A stretch of DNA of 64,000 nucleotides, from NCBI GenBank assembly GCA_037043455.1, contig JAWPHD010008228.1:53768-117767 (forward strand), read 5' to 3'. Under the pieces are notes generated by a model. It made no database searches and was not told where the DNA came from. It was given only the letters and a program-made list of their open reading frames with translations. This stretch comes from Cyrtodaria siliqua. Its lineage: Eukaryota; Mollusca; Bivalvia; Adapedonta; Hiatellidae. Below, piece after piece: positions 22,000-33,268 of this stretch (within the stretch, counting starts at the first letter, position 1; each line of letters opens with the position of its first letter). Both the position numbers and the translations under genes were made by a program.

Positions 22000-22095
22000 C
22001 ATGTAATTATATAACCCCTCATGAGCAGACTCAATAAAACAGTCTGCCACTCGTCTCTCTTGTGGGTGTTTGTTGCTTCTAATGAATTCCATTTT
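22000..22095 (-). repeat. Hairpin repeat element copy (minus orientation)
   Basis: Reverse complement of the family arms: AGACTCAATAAAACAGTCTG, then CTCTTGTGGGTGTTTGTTGCT. Only the hairpin end is retained. Confidence 0.6.
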
Positions 22096-22309
22096 CAGGA
22101 TTTATATTATATAACGGTTCGTTGATACTATATATAATGCAACAGTTCGTGTATGTAAGTACCTCACAGGCATTAGTAATATACTGAAAGGAAACACCTA
22201 ATTTCACGTAATATTCTAGATATATCTCAACGTGTTTTGTACAAAAAGGGGCTACAACTAATAACAGAAAGGACAACTCTGTCATGTAGTAGACCTTTTA
22301 ATCAAATAT

Positions 22310-22600
22310 ACCGTTTTACACGAAATTCATAAATGTTGAAGTTTCGCTTCAAAAAGTCAAGCCATTTCAGTAGTGTGTTTAATGTTAAGAGATTGCAAGG
22401 TTTGCTCACCTGCTTGAGCCAAATACGGATTCTGTCGATAATGAAACTTTAAAGAGGTAACCATTGGTGTGTTCGGTGCTGTTTAAACCTTCTTTCCGAA
22501 ATGACAGGCCTAATGTTGCCCTGTAGCATTCGATTAGCAGTAGCATAATAAACATACAATATATAGCGGAACTACCCATAATGCATTTCGTATTTTTTTT
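22310..22600. repeat. Dispersed repeat shared with 31610-31925
   Basis: Shared phrases include ACACGAAATTCAT, GTTTCGCTT-AAAAAGTCA, GGTAACCATTGGTGTGTTCG and ACAGGCCTAA-GT-GCCCTGTA, in the same orientation and order in both copies. Confidence 0.75.
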
Positions 22601-22634
22601 CCAGTATATAACGGTTACTAGATACTTTCAGGTT

Positions 22635-22872
22635 CATGCATTGTCTTTGTAAATCACATTGAATTATAAAGGAAATTTGCCAAGTTACTGAACTAGAACA
22701 TGCCTAAGTATTGTTACACAGAATTTGCAATATAGTTTACATTGCAAATTTGATATTGCAAATTCAATATATTTGATATTGCAAATTCTGTGCAAAAATA
22801 CTTAGACATGTGTTAGTTCTATAACTTCGTAGATTTCAAATATATTTCAGTGTGATTTACAAAGACAACACA
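22635..22872. mobile_element. Near-palindromic MITE, ~240 bp
   Basis: The left half (GCATTGTCTTTGTAAATCAC ... AGAATTTGCAATAT) and the right half (ATATTGCAAATTCT ... GTGATTTACAAAGACAACAC) are inverted copies of about 100 bp with a short centre. No frame of note. Confidence 0.85.
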
Positions 22873-22904
22873 TGAAGCTTAAACTAATTACAGGACACAT
22901 TATA

Positions 22905-23050
22905 TGGAGTGCGTTGTCCAGTGGTAGAGCGCCGCACTCCAGATCGAGAGTTCGATCCTCGCCGCGGCCACGTTATTTATCCTTGAGCAAGATAATTAAT
23001 CCACATTGCTTAGTACTGGTTCTACACAGGAAGCCATCGAGAGTGATTAA
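22905..23050 (+). mobile_element. tRNA-derived SINE
   Basis: The head GAGTGCGTTGTCCAGTGGTA...AGAGTTCGATCCTC shows A-box and B-box-like motifs. The body has CTTGAGCAAGATAATTAATC and GTACTGGTTCTACACAGGAA. It does not form a good cloverleaf, so it is called a SINE rather than a tRNA gene. Confidence 0.65.
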
Positions 23051-23055
23051 TATAA

Positions 23056-23329
23056 GTTGCAATAACTTGTTTCGCAATCGATGTAAAATAAATATGTTTA
23101 AACTACACATTATATAACTGTTTATTGATACAATTACCCAACTCGTCAACGATGAATAACGATCCATTGATTCCGTTACAATCAGGGTCAAAATTGCAAT
23201 AACTTGTTTTGCAATCGATGTAAAATAAATATGTTTAAACTACACATTATATAACTGTTTATTGATACAATTACCCAACTTGTCAACGATGAATAACGAT
23301 CCATTGATTCCGTTACAATCAGGGTCAGC
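23056..23329. repeat. 137-bp tandem duplication just before exon C of gene 1
   Basis: Two nearly identical copies (TTGCAATAACTTGTTT starts at 23057 and 23194) end about 35 bp before the acceptor of the C exon. The overlapping minus frames are shadows. Confidence 0.9.
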
Positions 23330-23363
23330 GTACAAACGCTTATATTGTTTATATTTTTTATAG

Positions 23364-23480
23364 ACAATGAGAGTGAAGCCGTAATGTTCAACAGGACGAG
23401 GTCAGGATGTTTAACGTATCAGTGTTCACAGGTAGATATGGAAATCGGTAACGTCGTCCACAGGGAATCGTGTAGCAATG
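23364..23480 (+). CDS. Gene 1 exon C: second half of the B-C eight-Cys domain
   Basis: Acceptor TTTTATAG, then a phase-1 exon reading DNESEAVMFNRTRSGCLTYQ, then CSQVDMEIGNVVHRESCSN and donor G|GTATGT. The three cysteines complete the eight of the B-C domain. The NRT sequon is a possible N-glycosylation site. No further family exon is seen before the signal exon of gene 2 at 26942, so gene 1 either ends in an unseen terminal exon or is incomplete. Confidence 0.8.
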
Positions 23481-23644
23481 GTATGTTATATAACACGTCA
23501 ACCATCTTTTTCTATTAGGTTTACTTTCCAGAATCTTTTTCTGTTTTCGGTTATTGAATCCAGAGACCCTTCTCCCAATATATTGTTTTATGAATTTTAG
23601 TTCGAGTTTACATGATGTTCGTCGACTTGTAGGACATCTTATCT

Positions 23645-24235
23645 TTGGAAATTGGTATGAATACGGTTGAAAAAGGTGACTTTTAATGGTTTATTCTCTT
23701 GTTGCTCTGACTTCTTCCAAATCATCGAGTACTTGCTTTGTGCTTGTGGTTTTCTAGTCTTTTTTAGATATTCACATATATTTGTGTTATAATTATATTG
23801 TGTTTGTGATGTCTTATTTGGCCTTTTAATCATCTGTAAAGTTGTTCGTTGTTTCTCTGTGTGTTTGTGTTTGACTGTCGTCCTTGAATGCTACTTTTAC
23901 TGTTCGAATTTTATAGCTACTTTTTATATTGCCTGTTATTGTTACCTTGTGTGATAGAGGATATATACAGGCAGGGGTTTCTTTATCTACACTGTTCCGT
24001 TTTATTGGACGACAATAGGGTAAAAGTGAGGTTTGGTGACCTTAGAACCAAACTTAAATCCTCAGCGGCGTTTTTGCCACTGACTTTGTCAAGGCGGTTA
24101 CCCTAATGTCAGCCCTTTTATGGCGTGATGTCACATACCTTGGCTCTTATTTATCCTTGTAATTATTGTTTTTATCGATATGTGTTTTGGTTGACTGTGG
24201 TCCTTGAATGATACATTTCCTTTTCGCATTGTATA
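23645..24235 (+). mobile_element. Penelope-like element 3'-UTR remnant
   Basis: Contains the same series of phrases as the PLE 3' UTR at 48.15-48.6 kb: GGTTTATTCTCTTGTTGCTCTG, then a TTTTCTAG phrase, 'aaggcggttaccctaatgtc' and the closing TTGACTGT-GTCCTTGAATG. Diverged and rearranged. No RT coding left. Confidence 0.65.
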
Positions 24236-24239
24236 AGAC

Positions 24240-25600
24240 AGACGAATATATTTAGAAATACCTCAGTGCCAACCACGTTTAGAAACATGTTGCAGGCAAA
24301 CACTTTAAGGAATTCACCCTGTTTGCAAACTTTACGAATATCATTGGAGTGAGATGTACTTTTGTTTTCAATATCCGTATGTACGAAATTCAGCGTGAAA
24401 TGCATTTTTGTGCATTTATGCATACAGCTTTAAATAACTGACCAAAAAAATGATACTTTCATACATATTTTAAAGTAATTACTTGCCTAACAATGCTGAC
24501 TTATTATCAATATGTCAGCCAATTCTTCGGTTTTCTGTTTATCTATCGTCTGTCTGTTTCGCTTACGTACTTCACACAATTCAAAAAAGAGAAGCTGGCT
24601 GGGGCGTTCACAACTATGCTCCCGCTTGGCTGAAAATATACCACTACCATACAAAGTACGCAATATGGGGGTAGCATATTTGCCAGAAATGTAAGTTACA
24701 GTTAGGACATTTCGTAGTATGACAAAACAACAATAATCACTTTAGCCATGTTCTGCATATTAAACCAGACAAGAAAGTAGATCAACCGAATGTGCAAGCC
24801 ATCAAATTCATTATAGGCATTGCATGAACTCGTTATATGCTACATCGGCAACAAGATCATTAGAGAACACATTAAGAGATGTCCGAGAACAGCGAAGCTC
24901 ACCATTTCCATTCCACACAGAAAAACACATTATACACCTGATATACCACCCGCTTAACGGTTGAGAGTTGAGAATTGTGTACATGCAAATTTAAAAACAT
25001 TGTTTTACAGTTGGGTTGATGGTGGGTGGGTAGTGCGATGATTGGGGTCAGCAGTTATATAATTCAATATAATTACCGTGTAAAAAAAATATAACACCAC
25101 AAAAGTATGTGAGCGGTACGTTATTTATAGAACCCTGGTGTTGGTGTTGGTCAATTTAATATAAAGGCCATCTATATATATACATGTATATATATCCCGT
25201 AATACTAAAACAGCGCTGATTAACTTATATACATTGTTTTACAAGAATGTGCCTTTAATTCAATAAATATTTCTGGATTCACTAGGGGTCTACTTTGCCT
25301 TACTTTCAAACTTCGCGCAAGAATACAACTGTCACAACAATGTAATCAAAAAAGTAGTTCCAGCAAAATCTTATAATTTCCCTAGGGAATTATTTCCCAA
25401 GGGAATTACCACTTTTAATTCCCACAGAATCACAGGCAGAAATGTAATATTAATGAATATAACATTCACCTAAGTCTTTAAACTATAATAACATTGATAT
25501 ACGATTGACCTCTGAAACTAAAGTATTAGGAGTAAACCAGAGTGGGATAAACATATAATACGCATTCGAAACAAATTATCATCATATCTGTGGCTATTAT
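24240..25600. other. Non-coding stretch between gene 1 and a LINE relic
   Basis: No family exon, no tRNA and no convincing element end was recognised. Small frames near 24.5 kb lack splice context or similarity to anything in the window. A TATATATACATGTATATATA palindrome sits near 25.17 kb. Confidence 0.4.
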
Positions 25601-25639
25601 CTAGAATAAAGCAATGCGTTCCACTTAACTATAGAATTA

Positions 25640-26330
25640 TTTACTAAAAGGCTTATATCCAGCCACATTTAGATTTTTGCAATATTATATGGGGAAATTA
25701 ATACAACGAAGGCAAACATAAATAGTCTTTTAAAAATACGAAGAAGAGCTTGTCATATTATATTAGGCAACGAATGTACAGTCATGTTTAATTGATGAAC
25801 ACTATAAATGCAATGAAAATTGACCAAAGAGTTGTTTTTAATAAAGCTAAATTCATGTTTAAAGTTTCTAAGCAGCTTGTTCCTTCTTATATATTGGATA
25901 GGTCACACAATTTACGATTTCATTGTGATATTAACTTCACGATTCCAAAGCCAAATAAGGAGCTTTTTAAAGGAAGTATATCTTACTCTGGACCAGTAAT
26001 TTGGAACGAAATCCCAGAGCATATACGATCTTGCACGTCAGTTAAATCTTTTTCAAACAAGTATATAAAGTTGATAAAAGTACTGTATAACTGAAATTGT
26101 TTTCTTTAAAATTGTTAGTGAAATCACAATATAGGTTTTTATTTTATTGTGAACATTTTTGTTTCCATTATCAATATCTTTGTGTTGCTATAAACGTGTA
26201 TACATATATATATATTTGTTTACTATGTTGCTTTGTAAAGAGTGCCTCAGGGAAGATTAGTATTTTTACTACCTGGGCTACCCTCTTAAAATAAAGTCTC
26301 CAATTCAATTCAATTCAATCAATTCAACCT
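25640..26330 (+). pseudogene. C-terminal relic of a LINE reverse transcriptase (CR1/L2-like)
   Basis: A broken frame with YIQPHLDFCNIIWGN is followed by a 100-residue open stretch with VPSYILDRSHNLRFH, ISYSGPVIWNEIPEHIRSC and a VKSFSNKY motif. This is the typical C-terminus of non-LTR retrotransposon proteins of the CR1/L2/Crack group. After the stop come GGGAAGATTAGTATT, AATAAAG and (CAATT)n, the 3' UTR and tail. The clade name is a judgement from memory. The copy is 5'-truncated and disrupted. Confidence 0.7.
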
Positions 26331-26635
26331 TTCGAAATCAAAATTCGTTATGCGTATAATACTATAGAATAAAGATATGTGCACATATTTGACCTTTGGC
26401 CGCCATTTCACGTACCAAATATTTGACATAATGTAACGTTTGGAGCATGGTCGGTGACATTTCCTTTGATGAATGCAAAGCATTAACTAGTTTAATTTAG
26501 TGTAACTAAAGGGGCGTGGCTATACCGTACAAAAACTACCAGATAGAGGTATTTAGAGTATGGTCGCTCTGACGTCACAGTGTTACTAAGTACACCATGC
26601 TACAAAAAGGAGAGCGTCTGTTTCAGCTCGTCGGT

Positions 26636-26684
26636 TATTTAAACACCTCGATAGGCTACGCCCATCACGGTGTTTAAATAAGCC
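26636..26684. repeat. Inverted repeat upstream of gene 2
   Basis: TTATTTAAACACC and GGTGTTTAAATAA form a 13-bp perfect dyad around a 23-bp loop, about 260 bp before the gene 2 signal exon. It could be a regulatory dyad or a small element's remnant. Confidence 0.6.
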
Positions 26685-26941
26685 ATATCGCTGAGACCAG
26701 ACTCTATCTATTACATTTTAGTTATTATACAGTATCCAACTATTTAAGAACAGTTACATAAATAACTGAGTAAAAAATTATAATATACCCTAATTACGGC
26801 TGAAATAGAATTTTTGCACATTTTTTACCTTTGACCTAGTTTTAACCCCAAGGAACAAAATCCTAACTATCGTCCACCCCTACTGTGATTGGCCCCCCGA
26901 TAAAGACTTAAATAAGCATGGATGGCAACTTCTACTAACTA

Positions 26942-27005
26942 ATGCCATCAACAGTTTTTATGGTCATTGTATTGCCAACTGTCATTAAACAAGTGACTGC
27001 GAAAG
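26942..27005 (+). CDS. Gene 2 exon 1: signal peptide
   Basis: ATG at 26942 opens MPSTVFMVIVLPTVIKQVTA and then K, ending in phase 1 at donor G|GTAAAAC. The hydrophobic core VFMVIVLPTVI and the small residues at V-T-A fit a cleavable signal peptide. The phase fits the next exon (27294), which begins a mature domain with D-C-P. No in-frame upstream ATG was noticed close by. A weak TTAAATA motif lies at 26908-26914, too near the ATG to be relied on as a TATA box. Similarity to the 5684 exon of gene 1 supports the call. Confidence 0.7.
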
Positions 27006-27293
27006 GTAAAACATATACAGAATTGTCGGTTATTGAATTTGAAATGTCGGTATGTAATCAATACGAAAACGTTAAGAAGTAGCGTACTATTATTGTATTA
27101 AGTTTATATTTCTTTAAATGAAAAGTAATAGTTTGTGTCATTTATGTCCTTTCTATTGTTTAAGTATTTTATAAAACAATCAAACTCAGGAATGGATTTC
27201 CTGTATTTGTTTATGAACATGAAACATTTTGCTATAAGTGTAAATTGTTGACAATACATGTATTACTTGTGTTTTTAATTATACCATTTACAG

Positions 27294-27527
27294 ATTGCCC
27301 CAAATACGAAATATTCATTCTCAATAATAACGCTGGGTCGTGTGACGTCATCGGGTTCGACGAAGGTAGTGTAACTCTTCATTATTGTATCGAGAAATGC
27401 TTGGATATGCCCGGATGTAGAGGAACTACTTTTGACAATGAATTACTACGATGTGATTACCACAACTGTACAGACACGAATACTTCGACCGGATTTACTT
27501 TCATGAGAAGACGATGCATTGAGGCAG
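27294..27527 (+). CDS. Gene 2 exon A (module 1): PAN/apple-like domain, GC donor
   Basis: Acceptor TTTACAG, phase-1 exon reading DCPKYEIFILNNNAGSCDVI, HYCIEKCLDMPGCRGTTFD, CDYHNCTD and TFMRRRCIE. It has eight cysteines in the order seen in all A exons. The NCT in the last third is a glycosylation sequon. The exon must end at GAG GCA G by homology with the other A exons, and the next bases are GCATGT, not GT. A GC-AG intron is therefore inferred. Without splicing the frame stops a few codons later. Confidence 0.82.
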
Positions 27528-27753
27528 GCATGTATTAGTCATAAATGTTTAATAATGACTCTGCATAGTCCCCACTTCACTTTGTAAATGCGGGGGTATA
27601 ACGAGTATACTTAGGTCAATAGGGATGGGAAGATGATATGGAAACCTTTAAAATGATGTATTTATGTATGTCAGTATTATTTGCTATTCGTTTATTGTTA
27701 ATAAAAAATGAAAGTAAAACAACTTACCTTCTGTATACAATTATTATTTCTAG

Positions 27754-28143
27754 CCTCGGTCACCCGGCCCGCTTCGGTACGCTATGCTACACGGATCCAG
27801 AGTCAGGGCCTGGGGAAAATAGGACGTTTAAAATCGCCCTAACATTTTGGGCGATTTTGGCTAAATTTTTAGAGATTCAGCCTTTTTTGGTTAATTTAAC
27901 TAATCTTTTTTTTAACTTATGAGAAGCAGCAAGTGACGTTAAGAAGTTTAACTGATGCATCAACAATTGACGTTGTACGTTTATTTACAACATGACGTCA
28001 CGCAAAAGTCGACTTTATGCGCGAGAAAAAACGCGCGAATAAATTGTGCTAATCGCTAGTGGGCGTTTTATTTGGCCAAATTTGCCCAGACCGATATCTG
28101 CAAGTAACATATATGCATGATACGGTCTAGCTGGCCGAGGCTA
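27754..28143. mobile_element. MITE with AGCCTCGG terminal inverted repeats
   Basis: The left end AGCCTCGGTCACCCGGCC and the right end GGTCTAGCTGGCCGAGGCT are inverted. The interior includes a small TCGCCCTAACATTTTGGGCGA-type hairpin. The flanks are both ATTATT-rich, compatible with a target duplication that I cannot fix exactly. Confidence 0.7.
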
Positions 28144-28698
28144 TTATTATTTTGTGACTTATTATCATGTATCTGTTACTTTAAAAGCATCTTATTTTCC
28201 TCACGTGATAATACAGTACTTCCAAGTCGCAAAACGCCAATATTGTAAAATGTAGCAATATATGGCGAATTGCTGTACGGTCGATAAGCATGCATTATTA
28301 TCAAAGATGACTAATATAAAGGGAATATTTGGTTAATGACAAAAATTAGAAGAAAAACAACACCTCTGCTCTTCTCCTTTGATTAAAAGAAGAAAACAAC
28401 ATTTCACTAATATTTTGGAGTTAGGTAATATTCAGGTTTGACAGCGGTTGCATATTTGCCATTGTATTTCTATTAAAGTATATGTTTAAAAATACAAAGC
28501 GATGTTGGAACCCCCTCCACCCCCTTCACATAACATCCCACACCCCACCCCCACCCTCAACCCCCAAAAAACAAACACTCCAAAAGATAAAATAAAAATA
28601 AAAAAATGATAATAAATGTTCATTATATAGCTTTTCTGAGAACAAGTCTCTTTATAATCTCTATGAATGTATAACAATTGTATGCATGTTCGTTTCAG

Positions 28699-28830
28699 AG
28701 TGTACTGCCAACGTAATTCAGACTTGCGTAGGTTGTCGAAAAGGGCCGGACTGCCAATACCTGGGCTTTAATATAAACAGCTTGAGAATCATGTACAACA
28801 TTGACGACTGCTTCGATTTTAAAACTGCTG
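28699..28830 (+). CDS. Gene 2 exon B (module 1)
   Basis: Acceptor TTCGTTTCAG, phase-1 exon reading ECTANVIQTCVGCRKGPDCQ, then a variable region and DCFDFKTA before donor G|GTAAAT. Five conserved cysteines. The usual NVT sequon is replaced by NVI in this module. It pairs with exon C at 30743. Confidence 0.83.
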
Positions 28831-28979
28831 GTAAATTATAGTGTATATATAATGTTTTGTTGATTTTTTCTTTGCCATAGTACTGCCCACTTCAGTTTGA
28901 CGAGATTGCCGCCCACTTCAGTTTGACGGACGAGATTGAACCCCATTAAATTCAGCCAATCAAAACGTCAAACGATACC

Positions 28980-29560
28980 TCGTGCGTAGTAAATTTTGCC
29001 TGCCACTCCTAATGGTCAAGGGAGGAACACATCTAAATGAAGCGCTGACCTTGAGGTTTTCTTCACCTCTTTTGCTTTTTTAACCTTTTGACTTTTTACT
29101 TTCAACGTACCCTTACCTCAACGTATGTATACAAGTACACGTATACAACCAAACACGAACAACAATTACAGTGTTAATGAGAAGCAAGGCTTGTGACTTC
29201 ACAAACAGAAAATGTATGACCTTGGTACGGTCATTGGCAAAAAAGCCGATGGGGTTCAAACCAGGTTCTGTGGTGCACCAACTCTCATTCTTACCCTTTT
29301 GTCATCCTAAAAAAAACGGGACAGTGTTAATAAAGAAATAAAACATCATTGTTTAAACCCCCAGCGGCCCTGTTTGCCATTGACCGTTCCAAGGCAGTAG
29401 CCCTATTGTCAACCCTGTTATGTTTGTGATGTCGTGTCTTGCCTATAGTCATCTTTAAAATTGTTGTTTGTTCCTATGCGTGCTTTTGGTTGACTGTGGT
29501 CCATGCATGATGCATTTCCTGTTCGACTTTTACTTTTACATATAGTTACATAAGGACACG
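28980..29560. mobile_element. Two PLE 3'-UTR fragments in opposite orientations
   Basis: 29170-29340 matches the PLE 3' UTR in reverse complement (CAAACCAGGTTCTGTGGTGCA phrase). 29345-29560 matches it directly (CCCAGCGGCCCTGTTTGCCA, 'ccgttccaaggcagtag', TTGACTGTGGTCC). Together they form a head-to-head pair inside the B-C intron. Confidence 0.6.
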
Positions 29561-29639
29561 CTTCTCTAAAACCAATAGTGTTTGTTAAATTATAAAAGTC
29601 ATATACTAGTATTACATGTTGCATTATCTTATTGCTTCT

Positions 29640-30740
29640 ACCCAGTTTGTTCAATAGTGATCCTGGGGTAAATTATAACCTCCACTCTGGGGTTACCATT
29701 TTAAAAAGAGGTATATAGGAACATCTAAAAATATACTCCTCTCCTATCCTATAAAGTAACAAGAGCTAGAGGTATAATAGTAATCATATGGCATAAGATA
29801 ATGGTCATATGCCGAGTTTGTTGAAATGGCACAGTTTTACAGAATTGCTCAAAAAGGTTTAACATATTTTGAAGATATCCGAGTTCTTGTGTCCCACCGT
29901 TTTCTGCAACTGCTGCAAGTGTCTACAACAATCAGCTTCGAGTTTAAGGGCCGTTTTGTGTTTTGTTTGTCGAGATCAGGTGTTCAAGCTTAATTATGTT
30001 AATGATTTGTGATGTCATATCTTGCTTTTATATTTGCTTTAATATTTGTAGTTGTTGTTTGTTTCTGTGCGTGTTTGTGGTTGGCTGTTGTCATTGAATA
30101 CGGTATTTCCTGTCGTCTTTTATATCCACTTTTAGTTACTCTATTTATGCGGCTAAATGTTACTTAATTACTTTGTTAACTAAGATTATAAGTTTAAAAA
30201 TGAAACTTCTAGACACCTACTAATAAATATATAATCCTGTAGATTATATGTATACATATTTAAACATATTTAAATGAGTCGGTATTAAAAATACTTTCTG
30301 TTTGCCATGTATCCCAATCCTTGTTCTACTTCCAACAGAAATCAACGTCTACATGCTTTATGGATATAGTTACATATAAAGTTAACATAATATTTCTTTT
30401 AGCAATTCCATCAGTTTGGCCAACTTGATAACATGTTGGTTTTATTCTTTATAATATCCGGACTCACCCACACACCCACTCTCCCCATCTCAACCCATAC
30501 AAGTAGTTAACAGGTTTCAAAACTGTTTTGTTTCTATGGAAACAACTCCGAAGAAGGTCTCCCCGTACGTCCAATCAATATTGCTATCTTTTTATCACAC
30601 AGGGATTGTATGACATTCATAGATCCATTTTTTCATATACAAGTGTGTTTCTTGTAGTTGTTATTTGTTTCTGTGCATGTTTGTGGTTGACTGTGGTCCT
30701 TGAACGCTACATTTCCAGTTCTACTTTAACTATATTTCAT
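29640..30740 (+). mobile_element. Diverged repeat followed by PLE 3'-UTR fragments
   Basis: 29640-29960 resembles the low-complexity repeat seen at 3.7-5.1 kb. 29995-30150 and 30640-30735 each carry the PLE terminal phrase (GTTTGTGGTTG-CTGT-GTC...TTGAA). The second fragment ends only a few bases before the acceptor of the next exon. Confidence 0.5.
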
Positions 30741-30742
30741 AG

Positions 30743-30862
30743 ACAATGAGAACGCAGCCGCTGTATGGTACGACAGTCAGTGGTCAAGGTGTTACAAATA
30801 CCAGTGTCCTCAGGTAGATATGGCTCTTGGTGGTGTTGTCTACAGGAATTCATGCAGCACCG
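30743..30862 (+). CDS. Gene 2 exon C (module 1)
   Basis: Acceptor TTTCATAG, phase-1 exon reading DNENAAAVWYDSQWSRCYKY, then QCPQVDMALGGVVYRNSCST and donor G|GTATGT. The three cysteines and the VWY(N/D) motif are conserved with the C exons at 36385 and 41204. The upstream polypyrimidine tract appears to lie next to, or partly within, the end of a PLE fragment. Confidence 0.83.
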
Positions 30863-30889
30863 GTATGTAATATTATTTCACTAAATACT

Positions 30890-31560
30890 ACTGAATTCCA
30901 TAATAATAATCTTCAGACTTTAAAGATACTACTATCCTGCCAACAACAGCCAACTTTTACAAAATAAGTATACCGTTTGTAAACCTACTGACCACCAAGT
31001 ATGTATATATAACATATTAAACCAACACATTTCGATCGTTATAAATGTAAGCACTGTTTGGTTGATAATTTGTCACCCATTTTTCTTTTTAAATACCTAT
31101 CTTCCCGGAATCCTCCGTGATGCAGTGATACAGAAAGGGTGTTGTATGTCTTGAATACTATTCTTGTTTCCGTGTACCTATTTATGTGTCGATGTGTCGA
31201 CGTGCCGTAAAACACCATTCATTCATTCATTGTTTCCGTGTGTGTCTGTGGTTCGTTGACTGTCGTCTTTGAATGTTACTTTTCCTGTTCGATTTTTATA
31301 TCAACTTTTACCATATAAGGAGCGTCGAATTAAGAGTTACCAACTCATAATTTATTTTACGCATATTCAATCACGAGTAGTTTAAGAACCCCGGGGCGTG
31401 AACGAAACGTTTTATCGGCACATATATATATTATTATATGACCTGAGCACCTGGCAAGAGTTTAGATAAAAGGTTTTGTAGGGTAATACAGCCGTTATTT
31501 GGAGGGTTAGTTTCTTTAAATGTATATCGGGAATGGAGATAGAACAGAACATGGTTTGCG
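30890..31560. repeat. Dispersed repeats including copies of the 48.9 kb family and a CATT-tailed end
   Basis: 30920-31015 and 31320-31530 resemble 48.9-49.0 and 49.06-49.26 kb. Between them, 31060-31140 is shared with 8470-8540 (AAATACCTATCTTCCCGGAA) and 31185-31232 is a + strand LINE 3' terminus (GACGTGCCGTAAAACACC then CATT repeats), followed by a PLE tail. A mosaic of nested insertions. Confidence 0.5.
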
Positions 31561-31609
31561 TAATTAACTACACTGAAAAGAAAAAGAAAAGCATTATCAA
31601 AAAATGTAT

Positions 31610-31925
31610 ACTTTGTTACACGAAATTCATGATGTTGACGTTTCGCTTGAAAAAGTCAGGACATTATTATCAGTATAATGTTTAATGATAAGAGACTGGA
31701 ACGTTTAAAGCCTGGTTTGCTCACGGGCTTGAGCTAAATGCGCATTCTGTCGGTAATGCAACTTTAAAGGGGTAACCATTGGTGTGTTCGGTGCTGTTTA
31801 AATCTTCTTTCCGAAAGGACAGGCCTAACGTCGCCCTGTAAGGACAGTCCTAATGTCGCCCTGTACCATTCGATATGCAGTAGCATATTACACATACAAT
31901 ATATAGCGGACATACCCATTATGCC
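31610..31925. repeat. Dispersed repeat shared with 22310-22600
   Basis: Same order of phrases as the earlier copy, plus a local duplication of the GGACAG.CCTAA.GTCGCCCTGTA piece. Confidence 0.75.
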
Positions 31926-31974
31926 TTTCTTTTTCTTTTTAGTTTATTTTACAACGATAAGTTCCAAAAATATT

Positions 31975-32490
31975 TAAATTGCAGTTAGTGAAAAAATATG
32001 TAATTTATGTGTCTTTGGGCTACTTTTACCATAAACTTCGTAAAACCTTTGCAGAATTGTATTATCGTATCCCTGATCATCTTTCCAAATATAAAAGTAA
32101 TTTAAGAACCTTCTTTATGGCTTTCTAGGCTATTATTTTTTTGTATTATAAATATACACGAACATCTTTATGTTTTACTTATATTGCCTTTTAATGCTGC
32201 CTTGTTGGTTAGAGAATAGTTCATGTCGGGGATGTCTTCTGTAATAACACAGTTCCGTTTTATTGGGATAAAGTAGGGTACGTGTGAGGTTTGGTGGACC
32301 CTCGAACCTGGTTAAAACCCCAACGGTCTTTTTTTGCCCTATTGTCAACCCTTTGTGTGTTTGTGACGTCATATGCCTTTATTCTTTATTACTATTGCCA
32401 TTCATGTTTGTCTTTTTGCGTGTTTTTTTGGGTTTACTGTGTTCTATGACAGCTGCATTCCAGTTAAAATGTTATACTTAATATTTTTGT
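31975..32490 (+). pseudogene. PLE remnant: RT C-terminal piece fused to 3' UTR
   Basis: A short frame with YHKLRKTFAELYY and then LSKYKSNLRT matches the RT C-terminal region of the PLE at 44.5 kb. It runs directly into 3'-UTR sequence (GGCTTTCTAGGCTATTATTT through TTTACTGTGTTC), so the final coding part is deleted. Confidence 0.7.
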
Positions 32491-32524
32491 TAGATTTTAT
32501 CTTCATGTAAATGAGCCTGACAAT

Positions 32525-32700
32525 AAATGCTGATAAAGGTGATCCTTTGGGAGCAACAAACACAATTAAGAGAATTAAGCAGCAGACTCGGTTTTATTAA
32601 GTCTGTTCATGAGAAGTAATGAACGAAGTTCATTCCTGTTAGGCGTCATAAACCTTTCATGTGTTGGTGCGCCGTAAAACACAATTCTTTTCAATATATT
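32525..32700 (+). repeat. Hairpin repeat element followed by a LINE-type tail
   Basis: GGGAGCAACAAACACAATTA, GACTCGG...AAGTCTGTTCATGAG, then GGCGTCATAAACCTTTCATG and GCGCCGTAAAACAC...TTCAAT. The second part is the terminus also seen at 11060 and, inverted, at 59570. Confidence 0.6.
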
Positions 32701-32879
32701 CTCCTTCGGAATATTTCGAACTAATAAGATGATTTCTAAAAAACAATTTGAAATTGGCTTCTGTTAGAAATGTGACTATAATAAAGTTAAAACAGAGAAA
32801 TGTGCTACCACGTATCAATAGACGCCCCCACAAACATTCAAACAAACATACTTTGAGAAAACTGCCTGCTGTTGCCAGC

Positions 32880-33230
32880 TTTCTGCTGTTATACAGCAGG
32901 TATATCAGCGATATTAACCATTAACTCGCTACATATATATAATGGACTGTTCTTTCGTTGAATTAAGACCATTCCATTTATGTGAAGAAAGGGCGTTGTT
33001 GTTGTTTTTTTTTTGGGGGGGGGGGGGAATGACTGATCAGGAGCCGGACATTGTAACCCTGATCCACCTGCGAATTACACGCGTTACTCGCACGCTGATC
33101 TGGGTTTAAAATGGACGCAAAGGCTATTATAGTCGTGCTTAGCGGGTTAAGGGGTAAAGTTAATATGAGTGAATTCTCTTAAAACGTGTTTGAATTTAAT
33201 TTTATTGACAAAATAACAAACGCCATTATA
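32880..33230. other. Intronic stretch with no recognised gene
   Basis: Contains a G-run at about 33016-33028 and the phrase CTGATCTGGGTTTA-AATGGACG, which also occurs near 3300. The latter suggests another low-copy repeat. Nothing coding was recognised. Confidence 0.4.
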
Positions 33231-33268
33231 TTAAAGTCGCGCAACTGATTGTGTCTAACCCTTTGCAG

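Noticed and set aside
22916..22975. A tRNA gene
   Set aside because: A and B boxes are present but the stems do not pair and a SINE body follows.
26908..26914. A TATA box for gene 2
   Set aside because: The motif is only about 28 bp before the ATG, leaving almost no 5' UTR, and such AT-rich strings are common here.
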